A stretch of 64,000 nucleotides of DNA from Flavobacterium panacagri. GTDB taxonomy: Bacteria; Bacteroidota; Bacteroidia; Flavobacteriales; Flavobacteriaceae. Each line of letters begins with the position of its first letter. Within the stretch, counting starts at the first letter, position 1. The notes beneath the pieces are model-generated. The model saw only the letters and a program-made list of their open reading frames with translations. It did not search any database and was not told the origin of the DNA. Location: contig NZ_CP119766.1 of the NCBI RefSeq assembly GCF_030378165.1, positions 1,798,001 to 1,862,000 on the forward strand. Reading direction: 5' to 3'. This document shows, piece after piece, positions 20,801 to 29,452 of the stretch. Made by a program: the position numbers and the translations under genes.

Positions 20801-21079
20801 ATTTCGGATATATACGTACACAATGCAGATTATTTGAGAATTAATAACTTGACGGTAGGTTATAATTTTAATGAATTATTAAAAGACTTTACATTTATTT
20901 CTAATCTTAAATTCTATGTTGCAGTAAATAACCTATACACATTTACTAAATATGATGGTATGGATCCAGAGGTGAGATGGTCAGGAAACAATACCACTAC
21001 GGCTTGGGCTTCAGGAATCGATCTTGGTTTGTATCCACAATCGAGAACAGTAATGTTTGGGTTAAGTGCTGATTTTTAA
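17849..21079 (+). CDS. SusC-like TonB-dependent receptor, PUL module 1
   Basis: Outer-membrane glycan importer of 1076 residues. It has a signal peptide (1-22, cleavage near AFAQ), a carboxypeptidase-D-like regulatory (CNA-B type) domain at about 24-105 (GLPVPGATILVKGT, SDFDGKFQI), a SusC/RagA signature (SLNEVVVIGYGTQKK), the plug domain (ALQGIAPGISI, GSRAANGVVLVTT) and a long beta-barrel to the terminal Phe (VMFGLSADF). The downstream SusD-like gene starts 17 nt after its stop. The first ~120 residues and the promoter region are closely related to the second SusC at 24794, pointing to an internal duplication. Substrate is inferred from the enzymes downstream to be a beta-glucan. Confidence 0.95.
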   Translation: MKLTKLLIFCVSSLLFSVIAFAQDITVTGTINDESGLPVPGATILVKGTNKATASDFDGKFQISVPSNGTLVVSFVGFETANEVVNGKTKLNVVLKAVSQSLNEVVVIGYGTQKKALITGASTNLKGETIQDLNTGSAMEALQGIAPGISITRNSGAPGAGTKVTIRGIGTVGNSNPLYIVDGVPVGDIDYLNPSDIESIDVLKDAASAAIYGSRAANGVVLVTTVKGRKGRPARISYDSYFGIQNIYKNLDPLNAQEYMYIMDEGRVNDGLAPTDWKATLTNNSWLEANYPGAGTQLGNEIWDKLQNGWTGTNWVNEMSKKDAPIVSHSINMTGGSEDIIYSLGFSYFDQDGILGGNLIDAGFKRLTARMNTQMVLKKNESHSIITIGENLTYTNIQKRDVSSGDIYGNDLHNALTQNPLQPAYWQTAIDRNISPFGFTPTLEGISTNQTNPLAVMYYRSNYNYPRDHKIIGNVFLEVEPIADLRFKSVYNVDSWFGYSRSMNPTYHLGVLYNDSVDGATQSQYFGANTTWTNTVSYQKQFGNHNINAVIGTELLQNVVNTDISGTRNGLTFPGDPKYAYLNNTKSPTSIAAINTSGKDTAAGGGGIMSYFARAQYDYKEKYLLSAVIRRDGSSNFGDGHRYGNFPSVSAGWVISKEDFMSSTSKTLNFLKLRGSWGQNGNQWTDYAFYYTSSIAYAFPGYFFGDTKPVSGQTAYPSKVPNPDVSWETSEQLDFGLDASLFNSRLGLTFDWYNKTTKDWLVVAQLPGTAGAGFPYINGGDIENKGFEFSVSWKDKVGGFKYGATVSGAVNKNKVTRVANQDGIIHGVSNVLSQGTSEISRAQVGFPIGYFYGYKTAGILQNQQEVDAYVGPSGQPYFNDQRPGDVRFVDLNNDGVIDEKDKTMLGDPNPDFQLGIQLNFEYKNVYLNTTMAGKYGMQVMQSYRSFADMPKQNYTSDVFNRWHGEGTSNTMPRLSSVSNRNSNYISDIYVHNADYLRINNLTVGYNFNELLKDFTFISNLKFYVAVNNLYTFTKYDGMDPEVRWSGNNTTTAWASGIDLGLYPQSRTVMFGLSADF

Positions 21080-21095
21080 TATTAATACATTCAAA

Positions 21096-22802
21096 ATGAA
21101 AAAACTAAAATATATTATAGCGATTTCAGTAATTTTTACAGCTTCAAGTTGTGATGATTATTTGGATCAAGACAATATTACCGAAAAGAGTTTAGTAAGT
21201 TTCTATAAATCTCCTACGGATATTGATGAGGCAATGGCGGGTGTTTATAACGCTATTTATACTAATGCTATTACTAGTGAAGAGCAAGTGGCCGCCAATT
21301 TGATGGACAACATGATGTTAGGTGGTGGAGGTCCTGATGATAAAGCTGCCAAATGGGTGGATAATTTTGAAGACCCAACAGAAGATACTTATCGCGATAT
21401 GTGGGTGCAGTCCTATAATGGAATTTCAAGAGCAAATGCAATTATAGAAAAAGTTCCATTGGCAGACTTTTCTACCTACTTTAATACTCCTGCAGAGGCG
21501 GTCGATTTTAAAAATCAAGCATTGGGAGAAGCTTTATTTATGAGAGCTTTCTATTATTTTAGATTAGCTAAATTTTTTGGAGGAGTACCATTAATAATTA
21601 CCTATGAAGGGGATAGACGTGCTCCAAGAGCTACTTACACAGAAACCTTTGCTCAAATTGCTTCGGATTTAAAATTAGCAATCGAAACAATGCCAGCTAC
21701 TCCTTTTACAAGTATTCCTACCGCAAGATATGGACATGCCAATAAATGGGTGGCGCAGGCTTATTTAGGACGTGTATTTTTATTCTATACAGGTTATATG
21801 TCTAATATAGAAAATCAGGCAACAGCAGATTTGCCACTTGCTGGTGGAGGTTCTATTACTAGTGCACAGGTAGCTACTTATTTAAGTGATTGTATAAGCA
21901 ACAGTGGGTATAAATTGGTTCCAGATTTTAGAAATCTTTGGCCTTACTCTTATTTAAATAAGGCTTCAGGAACTAACATATTACCTTGGGCAGCAGCTGA
22001 AGGTTTGGCATGGGTTGGTCAAGATGGAGCTAGTCCAACGTTTGGAACAGGAAATTTGGAAACGATGTTTGTACAAAGGTTTTCATTTGGAGATTGGGGG
22101 TGGACAAATGGTAATATTTATACCAATAGGCTGACCTTATATAATTCAATTCGTGGTAACTCATTGGTTCCTTTTGGTGAAGGATGGGGATGGTGTACTG
22201 TAAATCCTAAATTATATAGCGGATGGTCAGATCTTGATCCAAGAAAAAGGGGGTCTATTTTAGAGGTTGGTAGAGTTGATCAAGGAACTGGAAATTATGC
22301 TAAAGACAAAGGTGATCATGAAACAGGCTTATTTAATAAAAAGTATGTTTCGCTTCAATATGATAATGGTAAAGGTGCAAACGTTGGAATGTTTGTACAG
22401 TTATATGACTGGGCTAATGCAGAAATGCAGTTAATGCATGCACAGGATTTTATCTTTATGCGTTTTGCTGATGTGTTATTAATGCATTCGGAAATTACTA
22501 AAACAGCAGATGGTATGAATACCGTTAGAGCAAGAGCAAAATTAGATCCTGTGGGATATTCATTAAGTGCACTAAAAGAAGAGCGTTTGCATGAATTTGC
22601 TTTTGAAGCTTTACATTGGTTTGATCTGGTACGTTGGGGAGATGTTAATACAGCATTTAATGATGTTATTCAGGTAAGAAATTCTGGAGTAGATGCAAAT
22701 TACAGTGTGAAATATAGACCAGAGACTAAAGGTTTAGTTCCAATTCCAGAGACCGAGGTTAGACTTTTAAATGGGGTTTATACTCAAAATCCAGGTTGGT
22801 AA
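21096..22802 (+). CDS. SusD/RagB-like glycan-binding lipoprotein, PUL module 1
   Basis: Surface lipoprotein of 568 residues that caps the SusC barrel and binds the glycan. The start at 21096 (MKKLKYIIAISV) is preferred to an in-frame ATG 30 nt upstream inside the end of susC, because it places a clean lipoprotein signal with Cys at 19 (FTASSC). SusD hallmarks are visible: the helical N-terminal part with YRDMWVQSYNGISRANAII, the QALGEALFMRAFYYFRLAKFF segment, and the C-terminal KEERLHEFAFEALHWFDLVRWG. It is longer than the second SusD (503 residues) and clearly diverged from it. Confidence 0.94.
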   Translation: MKKLKYIIAISVIFTASSCDDYLDQDNITEKSLVSFYKSPTDIDEAMAGVYNAIYTNAITSEEQVAANLMDNMMLGGGGPDDKAAKWVDNFEDPTEDTYRDMWVQSYNGISRANAIIEKVPLADFSTYFNTPAEAVDFKNQALGEALFMRAFYYFRLAKFFGGVPLIITYEGDRRAPRATYTETFAQIASDLKLAIETMPATPFTSIPTARYGHANKWVAQAYLGRVFLFYTGYMSNIENQATADLPLAGGGSITSAQVATYLSDCISNSGYKLVPDFRNLWPYSYLNKASGTNILPWAAAEGLAWVGQDGASPTFGTGNLETMFVQRFSFGDWGWTNGNIYTNRLTLYNSIRGNSLVPFGEGWGWCTVNPKLYSGWSDLDPRKRGSILEVGRVDQGTGNYAKDKGDHETGLFNKKYVSLQYDNGKGANVGMFVQLYDWANAEMQLMHAQDFIFMRFADVLLMHSEITKTADGMNTVRARAKLDPVGYSLSALKEERLHEFAFEALHWFDLVRWGDVNTAFNDVIQVRNSGVDANYSVKYRPETKGLVPIPETEVRLLNGVYTQNPGW

Positions 22803-22830
22803 TATTTAGTAACTAAAAATAACTAGAAAG

Positions 22831-23622
22831 ATGAAAATTCACAATATAAAATATTTATTAATTGGCGCATTTATGCTTGCTTTTTCAGCATGTGATCCAA
22901 TTGTAGATGAGCAGCATTTATCAGATTCGACCGATGTTGCAGGAGTAAATTTAAAAGTAACTCACAGTACGCCTGGAGGAAATAAGATTACGCTAACTAT
23001 GGACACGCCTGGTGTTACAGGGTATTGGGATTATAATTTAGGAAAGGCCCTAACCAATGAGGCGACAATTGTATACCCTATTCCAGGGAAATCTACTTTT
23101 ACTTTCGTAGGAACATTAGGCAGTAAATTTTTCACCAAAACAATCGATGCGCAAATTGATAAACTGGATACGCGTTTAGATCAGGACTGGTACGATTTAG
23201 TAAGTGAAAATACGGCTGCCGGAAAAACGTGGATATTTGCTGGCGTTGCGGGTACCGGAGCCGAATATTGGTTTATGTCACCGCCAGATAATCCTGATTC
23301 TGCAATGAGTCCATGGTGGAATGCTGGAGATTGCTGTCCTCCTCTTGATGTAGCAGGAAGCATGCATTTTGATTTAAATGGTGCAGCAAATTACAATCAT
23401 TATCAAACGGCTTCTGCGGCAGCTGAAAAAGGCACTTTTGTTTTGGATATTTCCAATAGGAAGCTATTTATAACTGGTTCCAAAATTTTAGGCTATGAAG
23501 CTGGAAACACAGCAAATGAGTACAATATTATTACGCTGACAGAAGATAAGTTAGTGTTATATGTGCCAAGAAGTTTAAAAGATCCTACAACTGGATGGAC
23601 ATTTGTCTACAAACCACAATAA
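22831..23622 (+). CDS. PUL surface lipoprotein of unknown fold, module 1
   Basis: A 263-residue lipoprotein (signal 1-20, Cys 21 in FSAC) directly downstream of the SusD-like gene and before a terminator, so it is the last gene of module 1. After about 30 residues comes a stretch with PKD-like character (VTGYWDYNLGK, FTFVGTLGSKFF), then a Trp-rich C-terminal domain (YWFMSPPDNPDS, SPWWNAGDCCPP, TGWTFVYKP) that looks beta-sheet rich. Its position corresponds to that of SusE/SusF or surface glycan-binding proteins in other PULs. Binding a glycan is inference from position, lipidation and exposed aromatics. I do not recognise a named family with certainty. Confidence 0.7.
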   Translation: MKIHNIKYLLIGAFMLAFSACDPIVDEQHLSDSTDVAGVNLKVTHSTPGGNKITLTMDTPGVTGYWDYNLGKALTNEATIVYPIPGKSTFTFVGTLGSKFFTKTIDAQIDKLDTRLDQDWYDLVSENTAAGKTWIFAGVAGTGAEYWFMSPPDNPDSAMSPWWNAGDCCPPLDVAGSMHFDLNGAANYNHYQTASAAAEKGTFVLDISNRKLFITGSKILGYEAGNTANEYNIITLTEDKLVLYVPRSLKDPTTGWTFVYKPQ

Positions 23623-23767
23623 TTTTCATGTTAGTTATTTTCGAAAGAGGAAGATTAAAAAATTCCTTTTTCGAATTCTTCAACACTCTTTATTTTGCTC
23701 TATAACAGAGTAAAATAATATAAATTTTAAACTACTATGGTTAGTTTAAGTTAAGTTTATTGCCTGG

Positions 23768-23802
23768 ATAGCCCATAATTTCGATTATGGGCTATTTTTT
23801 TA
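23768..23802 (+). terminator. Terminator of PUL module 1
   Basis: A 12-bp perfect stem (ATAGCCCATAAT with ATTATGGGCTAT), 4-nt loop, then a T tract. A related GCCC/GGGC hairpin ends module 2 at 30367-30400. Confidence 0.9.
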
Positions 23803-24224
23803 TTTATGACAAAAAGAGTTCAATATTGAGAGCTCATTATATGGGATGCTAACGCTAATCTGAGTAAATATTTACTCTTTTTTAGATTGCTTCTAAGCTT
23901 TTTTTGGGTATTAAATACATTAAGCCATTTAATCAGCTTTGTTTTGGACAATAGACCTCTTTTGTGCTTCATTTTAGGCTTGTTTTGTTCTTATTCTAGG
24001 AATTAAATTCAAGATAAGTTTTGTGTATTGTTTTAACTCAATAGTTAATTGCACAGCCTTCAATTTCCATATTTGAATTAATTTGAGAGTTTATGGTAAA
24101 AATCTATGGATTAATTTAGAGCTTAACTTTTTTTCTTTTTAAGAAGACATTTTAAACGAAACATAATCATCTAACTTATCTATATGATATTTCGCTTAAT
24201 TATTCTCGTGTGTGTCTCCCTTTT

Positions 24225-24255
24225 CTCTAAGGATATTAGAGGTGTTGCAAAGGTA
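24225..24255 (-). promoter_or_regulatory. Leftward promoter and leader hairpin in the inter-susC gap
   Basis: On the minus strand TACCTTTG (24248-24255) matches the TAnnTTTG consensus exactly, with a TTG 16 nt upstream at 24272-24274. The predicted transcript begins with a hairpin CTCTAA-TATCC-TTAGAG (24225-24241). No ORF longer than about 50 codons follows, so the product, if any, would be a small RNA or leader. Confidence 0.35.
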
Positions 24256-24667
24256 ATTGTCAATTTTTCTCCAAAAAAACAATTTACGGTTCATTTTAAG
24301 ATAAAAACAGACTCAAAAAATATTAAATCAAACTTTATTTTGAATGTAAAATCTTCTTAAAATAAAAAATATAAGATTTTTCTTGTGTTAAAATTTTTAT
24401 TGATAATACAAAAATAACAAGGTAAAAATATCATATTCTCGGTTTCAGTTGTTTCATTAATTTTATTTGTTTTTTAGTTGTAAATATTTGTAAAATAAGT
24501 GTTTAATAGAATTGATGTTGTACTATCACGTTGTAGTATGTGGGCTTTTCAGTAATGTTTTCAAAAATTTTACCTATGTAGTGTTTATTGATGAAATTAA
24601 CTTTTCTTTAGTATTATTTTTTATTTTTTTAAAACATTTAAAATCAATTAATTATGATTTTTTTGAT

Positions 24668-24711
24668 GTGTTTTTATAATATTAAAATTTTCATTTTGAT
24701 GTGTTTTTGTA
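24668..24711 (+). promoter_or_regulatory. Paired direct repeats, likely operator of susC module 2
   Basis: GTGTTTTTATA at 24668-24678 and GTGTTTTTGTA at 24701-24711, 33 bp apart, the second beginning 93 bp before the susC ATG. Spacing and distances equal those at 17723-17766. The proximal copy is embedded in a 21-bp segment that differs at only two positions from the one before the first susC. Confidence 0.6.
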
Positions 24712-24793
24712 TGGATTATTAAATGCGAAAAACAAAAAAATAGTTTTAGTATTGCATCGAATTACTAATTAATTAACCAAAATTTTTAGAAAA

Positions 24794-27700
24794 ATGAAAT
24801 TAACAAAACTACTTGTTTTTTGTATTTCATCTTTGTTGTTCTCGGTTATAGCTGTGGCTCAGGATGTCACAGTAAATGGAATAATAAGCGATGAAAGTGG
24901 AATGCCTGTTCCAGGTGCGACAATTTTATTAAAAGGTACTACTAAATCTACAGCTTCCGATTTTGATGGGAAGTTTCAGATACAAGCACCTTCAAATGGA
25001 ACTTTAACAATTACCTTTATTGGTTATACTACAGTAAATGAAGCTGTAAATGGTAGAACAAAAATCTCAATTCAATTAAAACCAGAATCTCAATCATTAA
25101 ATGAAGTTGTTGTGGTTGGATATGGAACTCAAAAGAAATCGGTTGTTACTGGAGCAATTTCTAGTGTAAAAGCACAAGACCTTGAGAAAGTACCAAACGG
25201 ACGTGTAGAACAAGCTTTACAAGGTAGAGTTGCCGGTGTTACTATTGCAGCTACTTCTGGACAGCCTGGCGCAGCTTCTAAGGTTCGTATTAGGGGTATA
25301 ACTACTTTTAGAGAAGGCGGAAATGACCCTTTATGGGTTGTTGACGGAATTGCCATTGACGCAGGTGCAGTTGGTTTTATCAACCAATCTGATATTGAAT
25401 CTATCGAGGTTCTTAAAGATGCCGCTTCTGCTGCAATTTACGGTACTCGTGCGGCAACTGGAGTTATTTTAGTTACTACAAAAAAAGGAAAATCAGGAAA
25501 AATTTCTGTGAATTATAGTGGCTTTGCAGGAATAGCTGCTCCAGCAAAAAAATTAGACTTATTGAATGCAAGTCAATATGCAACAATTATGAATGAAAAG
25601 TCTGTTGCAGATGGAGGAGCTATTAAGTATGCAAATCCAGATTCTTATGGTAAGGGTACAGACTGGCAGGATGCGGTTTTTAATAATTCAGCTTTTAGAT
25701 ATACACATGAATTAAGCTTTAGTGGTGGTGGAGAAAAATCTACTTTCTATGCTTCTTTTGGAGTTCAAGATCAGGAAGGTATCGTTGCAACGGATATTTC
25801 AAACTATACAAAGAAAAACTTCCGTTTAAATTCAACGCACAAAATTTCGGACTACTTTACTTTTGGACAAACTTTTGGATATACTCATCAAAAAATAAAA
25901 GATATTGGAAATATTAATAGTGAATTTGGTGGGGTACTAAGTTCGGCAATTAACTTAGATCCTATAACTCCGCTAATTGCAGATCCTTCAGTAATTGGAA
26001 CAGGTTTTTATAACAGTCCAAATATTGTTTTGGATTCTCACGGAAATCCTTATGGTATTTCTCCGGTAGTACAACAGGAGATGACAAATCCACTAGCTTA
26101 TACACAAACTAGATTAGGAGGTTATAACTGGTCTGATGATTTTGTAGGGAATGCTTATTTAGAAGCAAATATTACAAGTCATTTAAAAGTAAGATCGACA
26201 CTTGGGGGTAAATTGGCTTACTGGGGTAATGAAATGTTTACGCCAACTTTCTATCTTAATCCAAACATGAAAGCGGATAGAAACAATTACAGCCAGAATA
26301 ATGAAAAGGCATTTGCATGGAATATAGAAAATACTCTTAATTATTCTAACAAATTTGGGGATCACTCTATTAATGCTTTAGTAGGACAAGGTGCTTATGT
26401 AGAAAACATTGGAAAAACAATCGGAACTACATTCTATGGTTTGCCAATTACAAGTTACAAAGATGCTTCCTGGAATTTTAACCTTCCACAAGATGATATG
26501 GTAAGTAGAGCAAGTGATAAAATTGAGCATAAGTTATCATCTTTATTTTTCCGTCTAAACTACGATTACAAAGAGAAATATTTATTTACAGGAATTGTTC
26601 GCCGTGACGGTTCAACAAGATTTGGAGAGAACAAGAAATTTGGAGTTTTCCCTTCATTCTCTTTAGGATGGGTAATTTCGAAAGAAGGATTCTGGACAGA
26701 AAACAATATCGTTAATACATTAAAACTTCGTGGGGGTTATGGAGTTGTTGGTAATGATAATATTTGGGATTTTAAATATAGAGGTTTAGTTGTTGGAGGA
26801 TACAATTACGCTGTTGGAAATGAGGGAACAATTACTACAGGTTATGGAAACTCTACTTTACCAAATGCAGATTTAGGATGGGAAGAGACATCACAGACTA
26901 CTGTTGGTCTTGATGCCAAACTTTTTAATGACTTCACTCTTACTTTAGACTATTATAAAAAGAGAACTACCGGAATCTTAAGAGACGTTGTTATTCCTGG
27001 TTACGTTGGAGTTGTTGATGCACCAGCCGCAAATATTGCTGATATGAACAACAGTGGTTTCGAGGTAGAAGCTGGATACAAGAAAAGACTTGGTGATTTT
27101 AATTTAGGTGTTAATGCTAATTTTGCATACCTGAAAAATGAAGTTACTTACGTAGGATCTTCTACAAACTTTATTGCTGGGGATGCTACTTTCCAATCTA
27201 TGGGGCAAGTAACAAGAACTCAGGTTGGACATTCATTTAATGAATTTTATGGTTTTAAAACTGCCGGAATTTTTCAAAATGAAGCAGAAGTTGCAGCTTA
27301 CAAAAATGCTTCAGGTGGTTTAATTCAGCCAAATGCAAGACCAGGTGATTTCCGTTGGGTAGATAATAATGGAGATGGAGTTATTACTGATGATGACAAG
27401 CAATACTTAGGAACTAACATCCCTAAATATACTTTCGGATTTACTGTAAACTTAGACTACAAAAACTTTGATTTTATGGCATTTACTCAAGGTGCTGCAG
27501 GAAGCAAAATCTTCCAGGGATTAAGAAGACTTGATATGTTAACAGCTAATTATCAAACAGAAGCTTTAGGACGTTGGGTTGGAGAAGGAACTTCAAACGA
27601 TTATCCTAGATTGACTAACAATGATCCAAACAAAAACTTCAGTAATATGTCTGATTTCTACCTTGAAAACGGAAACTACTTACGTTTGAAAGTTGTGACT

Positions 27701-27901
27701 CTTGGATATACAATGCCAACTGGTTTGTCATCTAAAATTGGAGCAGACAGAATTCGTTTTTATGTAACTGGAGAAAATTTAATCACTTTCACAAAATATA
27801 CGGGTTATGATCCAGAAATTGGAGGTCAGGTTTTCGGTGTAGATAAAGGAGTTTATCCACAAGCAAGATCTATTCTGTTAGGAGCTAACGTTCAATTTTA
27901 A
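24794..27901 (+). CDS. SusC-like TonB-dependent receptor, PUL module 2
   Basis: Second outer-membrane glycan importer, 1035 residues. Architecture equals the first SusC: signal peptide (1-22), CNA-B-like domain (about 24-105, GMPVPGATILLKGT), SusC signature (SLNEVVVVGYGTQKK), plug (ALQGRVAGVTI, GTRAATGVILVTT) and barrel ending in ANVQF. The N-terminal 120 residues are mostly identical to the paralogue, whereas the barrel is diverged and 41 residues shorter overall. This suggests that duplication was followed by specialisation of the barrel and lid for a different oligosaccharide. It is followed after 14 nt by its SusD partner. Confidence 0.95.
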   Translation: MKLTKLLVFCISSLLFSVIAVAQDVTVNGIISDESGMPVPGATILLKGTTKSTASDFDGKFQIQAPSNGTLTITFIGYTTVNEAVNGRTKISIQLKPESQSLNEVVVVGYGTQKKSVVTGAISSVKAQDLEKVPNGRVEQALQGRVAGVTIAATSGQPGAASKVRIRGITTFREGGNDPLWVVDGIAIDAGAVGFINQSDIESIEVLKDAASAAIYGTRAATGVILVTTKKGKSGKISVNYSGFAGIAAPAKKLDLLNASQYATIMNEKSVADGGAIKYANPDSYGKGTDWQDAVFNNSAFRYTHELSFSGGGEKSTFYASFGVQDQEGIVATDISNYTKKNFRLNSTHKISDYFTFGQTFGYTHQKIKDIGNINSEFGGVLSSAINLDPITPLIADPSVIGTGFYNSPNIVLDSHGNPYGISPVVQQEMTNPLAYTQTRLGGYNWSDDFVGNAYLEANITSHLKVRSTLGGKLAYWGNEMFTPTFYLNPNMKADRNNYSQNNEKAFAWNIENTLNYSNKFGDHSINALVGQGAYVENIGKTIGTTFYGLPITSYKDASWNFNLPQDDMVSRASDKIEHKLSSLFFRLNYDYKEKYLFTGIVRRDGSTRFGENKKFGVFPSFSLGWVISKEGFWTENNIVNTLKLRGGYGVVGNDNIWDFKYRGLVVGGYNYAVGNEGTITTGYGNSTLPNADLGWEETSQTTVGLDAKLFNDFTLTLDYYKKRTTGILRDVVIPGYVGVVDAPAANIADMNNSGFEVEAGYKKRLGDFNLGVNANFAYLKNEVTYVGSSTNFIAGDATFQSMGQVTRTQVGHSFNEFYGFKTAGIFQNEAEVAAYKNASGGLIQPNARPGDFRWVDNNGDGVITDDDKQYLGTNIPKYTFGFTVNLDYKNFDFMAFTQGAAGSKIFQGLRRLDMLTANYQTEALGRWVGEGTSNDYPRLTNNDPNKNFSNMSDFYLENGNYLRLKVVTLGYTMPTGLSSKIGADRIRFYVTGENLITFTKYTGYDPEIGGQVFGVDKGVYPQARSILLGANVQF

Positions 27902-27915
27902 AAATTAAAAGAATT

Positions 27916-29427
27916 ATGAAAACTATAAAATTTAAATATATATACTTTGCCGTAGCACTGGCAGCCTTAGCAGGAGCTTGTTCTGAAGATTTTGTGAGCA
28001 TTGATCCAAAAGGGCAATTCGATTCAAGTACTTACTTTTCTAACGAACAGCAATGTTATGCAGCTTTAATTGGAGTTTACGATCCGTTGAGAAAAAACAC
28101 TGGTGGTTTCGAAAATCTGGTAGCCATGTTAAATGCAGGTTCAGATGATTTTTATGCCGGAGGTGGTAGCGCAACAGATGGAAACGGAATCCAGAACTTT
28201 TCTACGCACTCTCTTACATCAATTAGTATTCCAAGTAGTTACTGGGATGATCATTATCAAGGAGTTTCTCGAGCTAACATGTTAATTACAAAGCTTCCAG
28301 CAGCCACTATGGATGATAATGTAAGAGCTAGATTTGCAGCAGAAGCAAAAACATTAAGAGCATTTTACTATTTCAATCTGGTAAGAATGTTTAAAAATAT
28401 TCCATTGGTTTTGGTTCCTTTAACGACTCAGACTATTTATGATCCGGAACAAGTTACGCCAGATGTAATTTATGCACAAATAGAAAAAGATTTGTTAGAA
28501 GCTATTCCAGCTTTGCCTAATACTCTTGATGCAAAAACAGAATCTGGAAGATTCAATAAAGGAGCAGCTCAGGCTATTCTTGGGAAAGTCTATTTGTTTG
28601 AAAACAAAAAGACTGAAGCCGCTGCTGTTTTAGCTCAAGTAAATGGTACACCAGGAGCAACAAATCAGTATGGAAATAAATTGTTAGCTAAGTTTAGTGA
28701 TTTATGGGTAACATCAAATAAGTTTAATGCAGAGTCTATAATTGAAGTATCTCATAGTAGTGCAGGTAATTCTGAATGGGGATTCTGGGGACAAGGGAAA
28801 GATGAAGGAAACTCTTTAAACGTTATGGTTGGACCAAGAGGTTATTCAAGACCTGACGGCTCTGATGCACCAGATCTTCCTGCAGGCTGGGCTTTTAACG
28901 TTGCAACTCAAAAATTATATGATGCAATGAAAACGGATCCAAGATTTGAAGCTACTATTTTTGATTTAAAAGCTTTAAAAGCAGCTGGTAAAGCAGACTA
29001 TATTCCAGCTTACCAGGATACAGGTTATTTCCTTAATAAATATCTTCCGAGACAATCTGATGTGAGAACTGGAGGAGGGGCAGCTGAGTTGAATTACAAG
29101 CAAAATTCTTATGTAATCAGACTTGCTGATACTTATTTAATGGAGGCAGAAGCTTTAGGATCTGGAGTAAGAGCGCAAGCTTTGTTAGATGCCGTACGAG
29201 CTCGTGTTGGACTTCCATCTGTTCCTGTAACATTAGCAGCTATTAAAAATGAGCGTAGAATGGAATTAGCTGGAGAAGGACACAGATTCTTTGACTTAGT
29301 AAGATGGGGAGACGCTGCAGCAGCACTATCAGACAGAGGTTTTGATGCAGGTACAGATGAGATTTTTCCAATTCCTTTTAAAGAGTTAAATGGTACTAAA
29401 TTGAAACAAAATCCTAATTATCAATAG
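27916..29427 (+). CDS. SusD/RagB-like glycan-binding lipoprotein, PUL module 2
   Basis: Lipoprotein of 503 residues with Cys 22 (LAGAC). It shows the SusD pattern: DPKGQFDSSTYFSNEQQCYA near the N-terminus, DDHYQGVSRANMLI, AEAKTLRAFYYFNLVRMFKNIP, and at the C-terminus KNERRMELAGEGHRFFDLVRWG followed by FPIPFKELNG. It is the partner of the SusC encoded just upstream. It differs from the module 1 SusD through most of its length, so the two modules probably bind different parts or sizes of the same glycan. Confidence 0.94.
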   Translation: MKTIKFKYIYFAVALAALAGACSEDFVSIDPKGQFDSSTYFSNEQQCYAALIGVYDPLRKNTGGFENLVAMLNAGSDDFYAGGGSATDGNGIQNFSTHSLTSISIPSSYWDDHYQGVSRANMLITKLPAATMDDNVRARFAAEAKTLRAFYYFNLVRMFKNIPLVLVPLTTQTIYDPEQVTPDVIYAQIEKDLLEAIPALPNTLDAKTESGRFNKGAAQAILGKVYLFENKKTEAAAVLAQVNGTPGATNQYGNKLLAKFSDLWVTSNKFNAESIIEVSHSSAGNSEWGFWGQGKDEGNSLNVMVGPRGYSRPDGSDAPDLPAGWAFNVATQKLYDAMKTDPRFEATIFDLKALKAAGKADYIPAYQDTGYFLNKYLPRQSDVRTGGGAAELNYKQNSYVIRLADTYLMEAEALGSGVRAQALLDAVRARVGLPSVPVTLAAIKNERRMELAGEGHRFFDLVRWGDAAAALSDRGFDAGTDEIFPIPFKELNGTKLKQNPNYQ

Positions 29428-29452
29428 TTTTAACCAATAAACCAAAAACAAA

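Larger units (their letters stand above)
23623..24793. other. 1.17-kb gap between the two susC modules
   Basis: No gene that I can support. It starts with the module 1 terminator (23768-23795). About 23820-24250 is AT-rich with only short open frames on either strand. A strong-looking leftward promoter lies at 24248-24255 with a hairpin in its predicted leader. From 24646 the sequence copies the spacing and motifs of the first susC promoter, ending in a leader almost identical to that at 17806-17848. Confidence 0.55.

Noticed and set aside
23820..24250. Short minus-strand frames of up to 50 codons in the inter-susC gap
   Set aside because: No recognisable protein, no conserved start context; too short to separate from chance in AT-rich DNA.
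24184..24360. 58-codon frame in the inter-susC gap (MIFRLIILVCVSLFSK...)
   Set aside because: The hydrophobic start looks like a signal peptide, but the rest is Lys/Asn-rich AT-driven sequence, there is no promoter for it, and it overlaps the leftward promoter and hairpin.
25129..25383. Open frame opposite susC2 (84 codons)
   Set aside because: Antisense to the conserved plug domain; the frame is open only because of codon use in susC.
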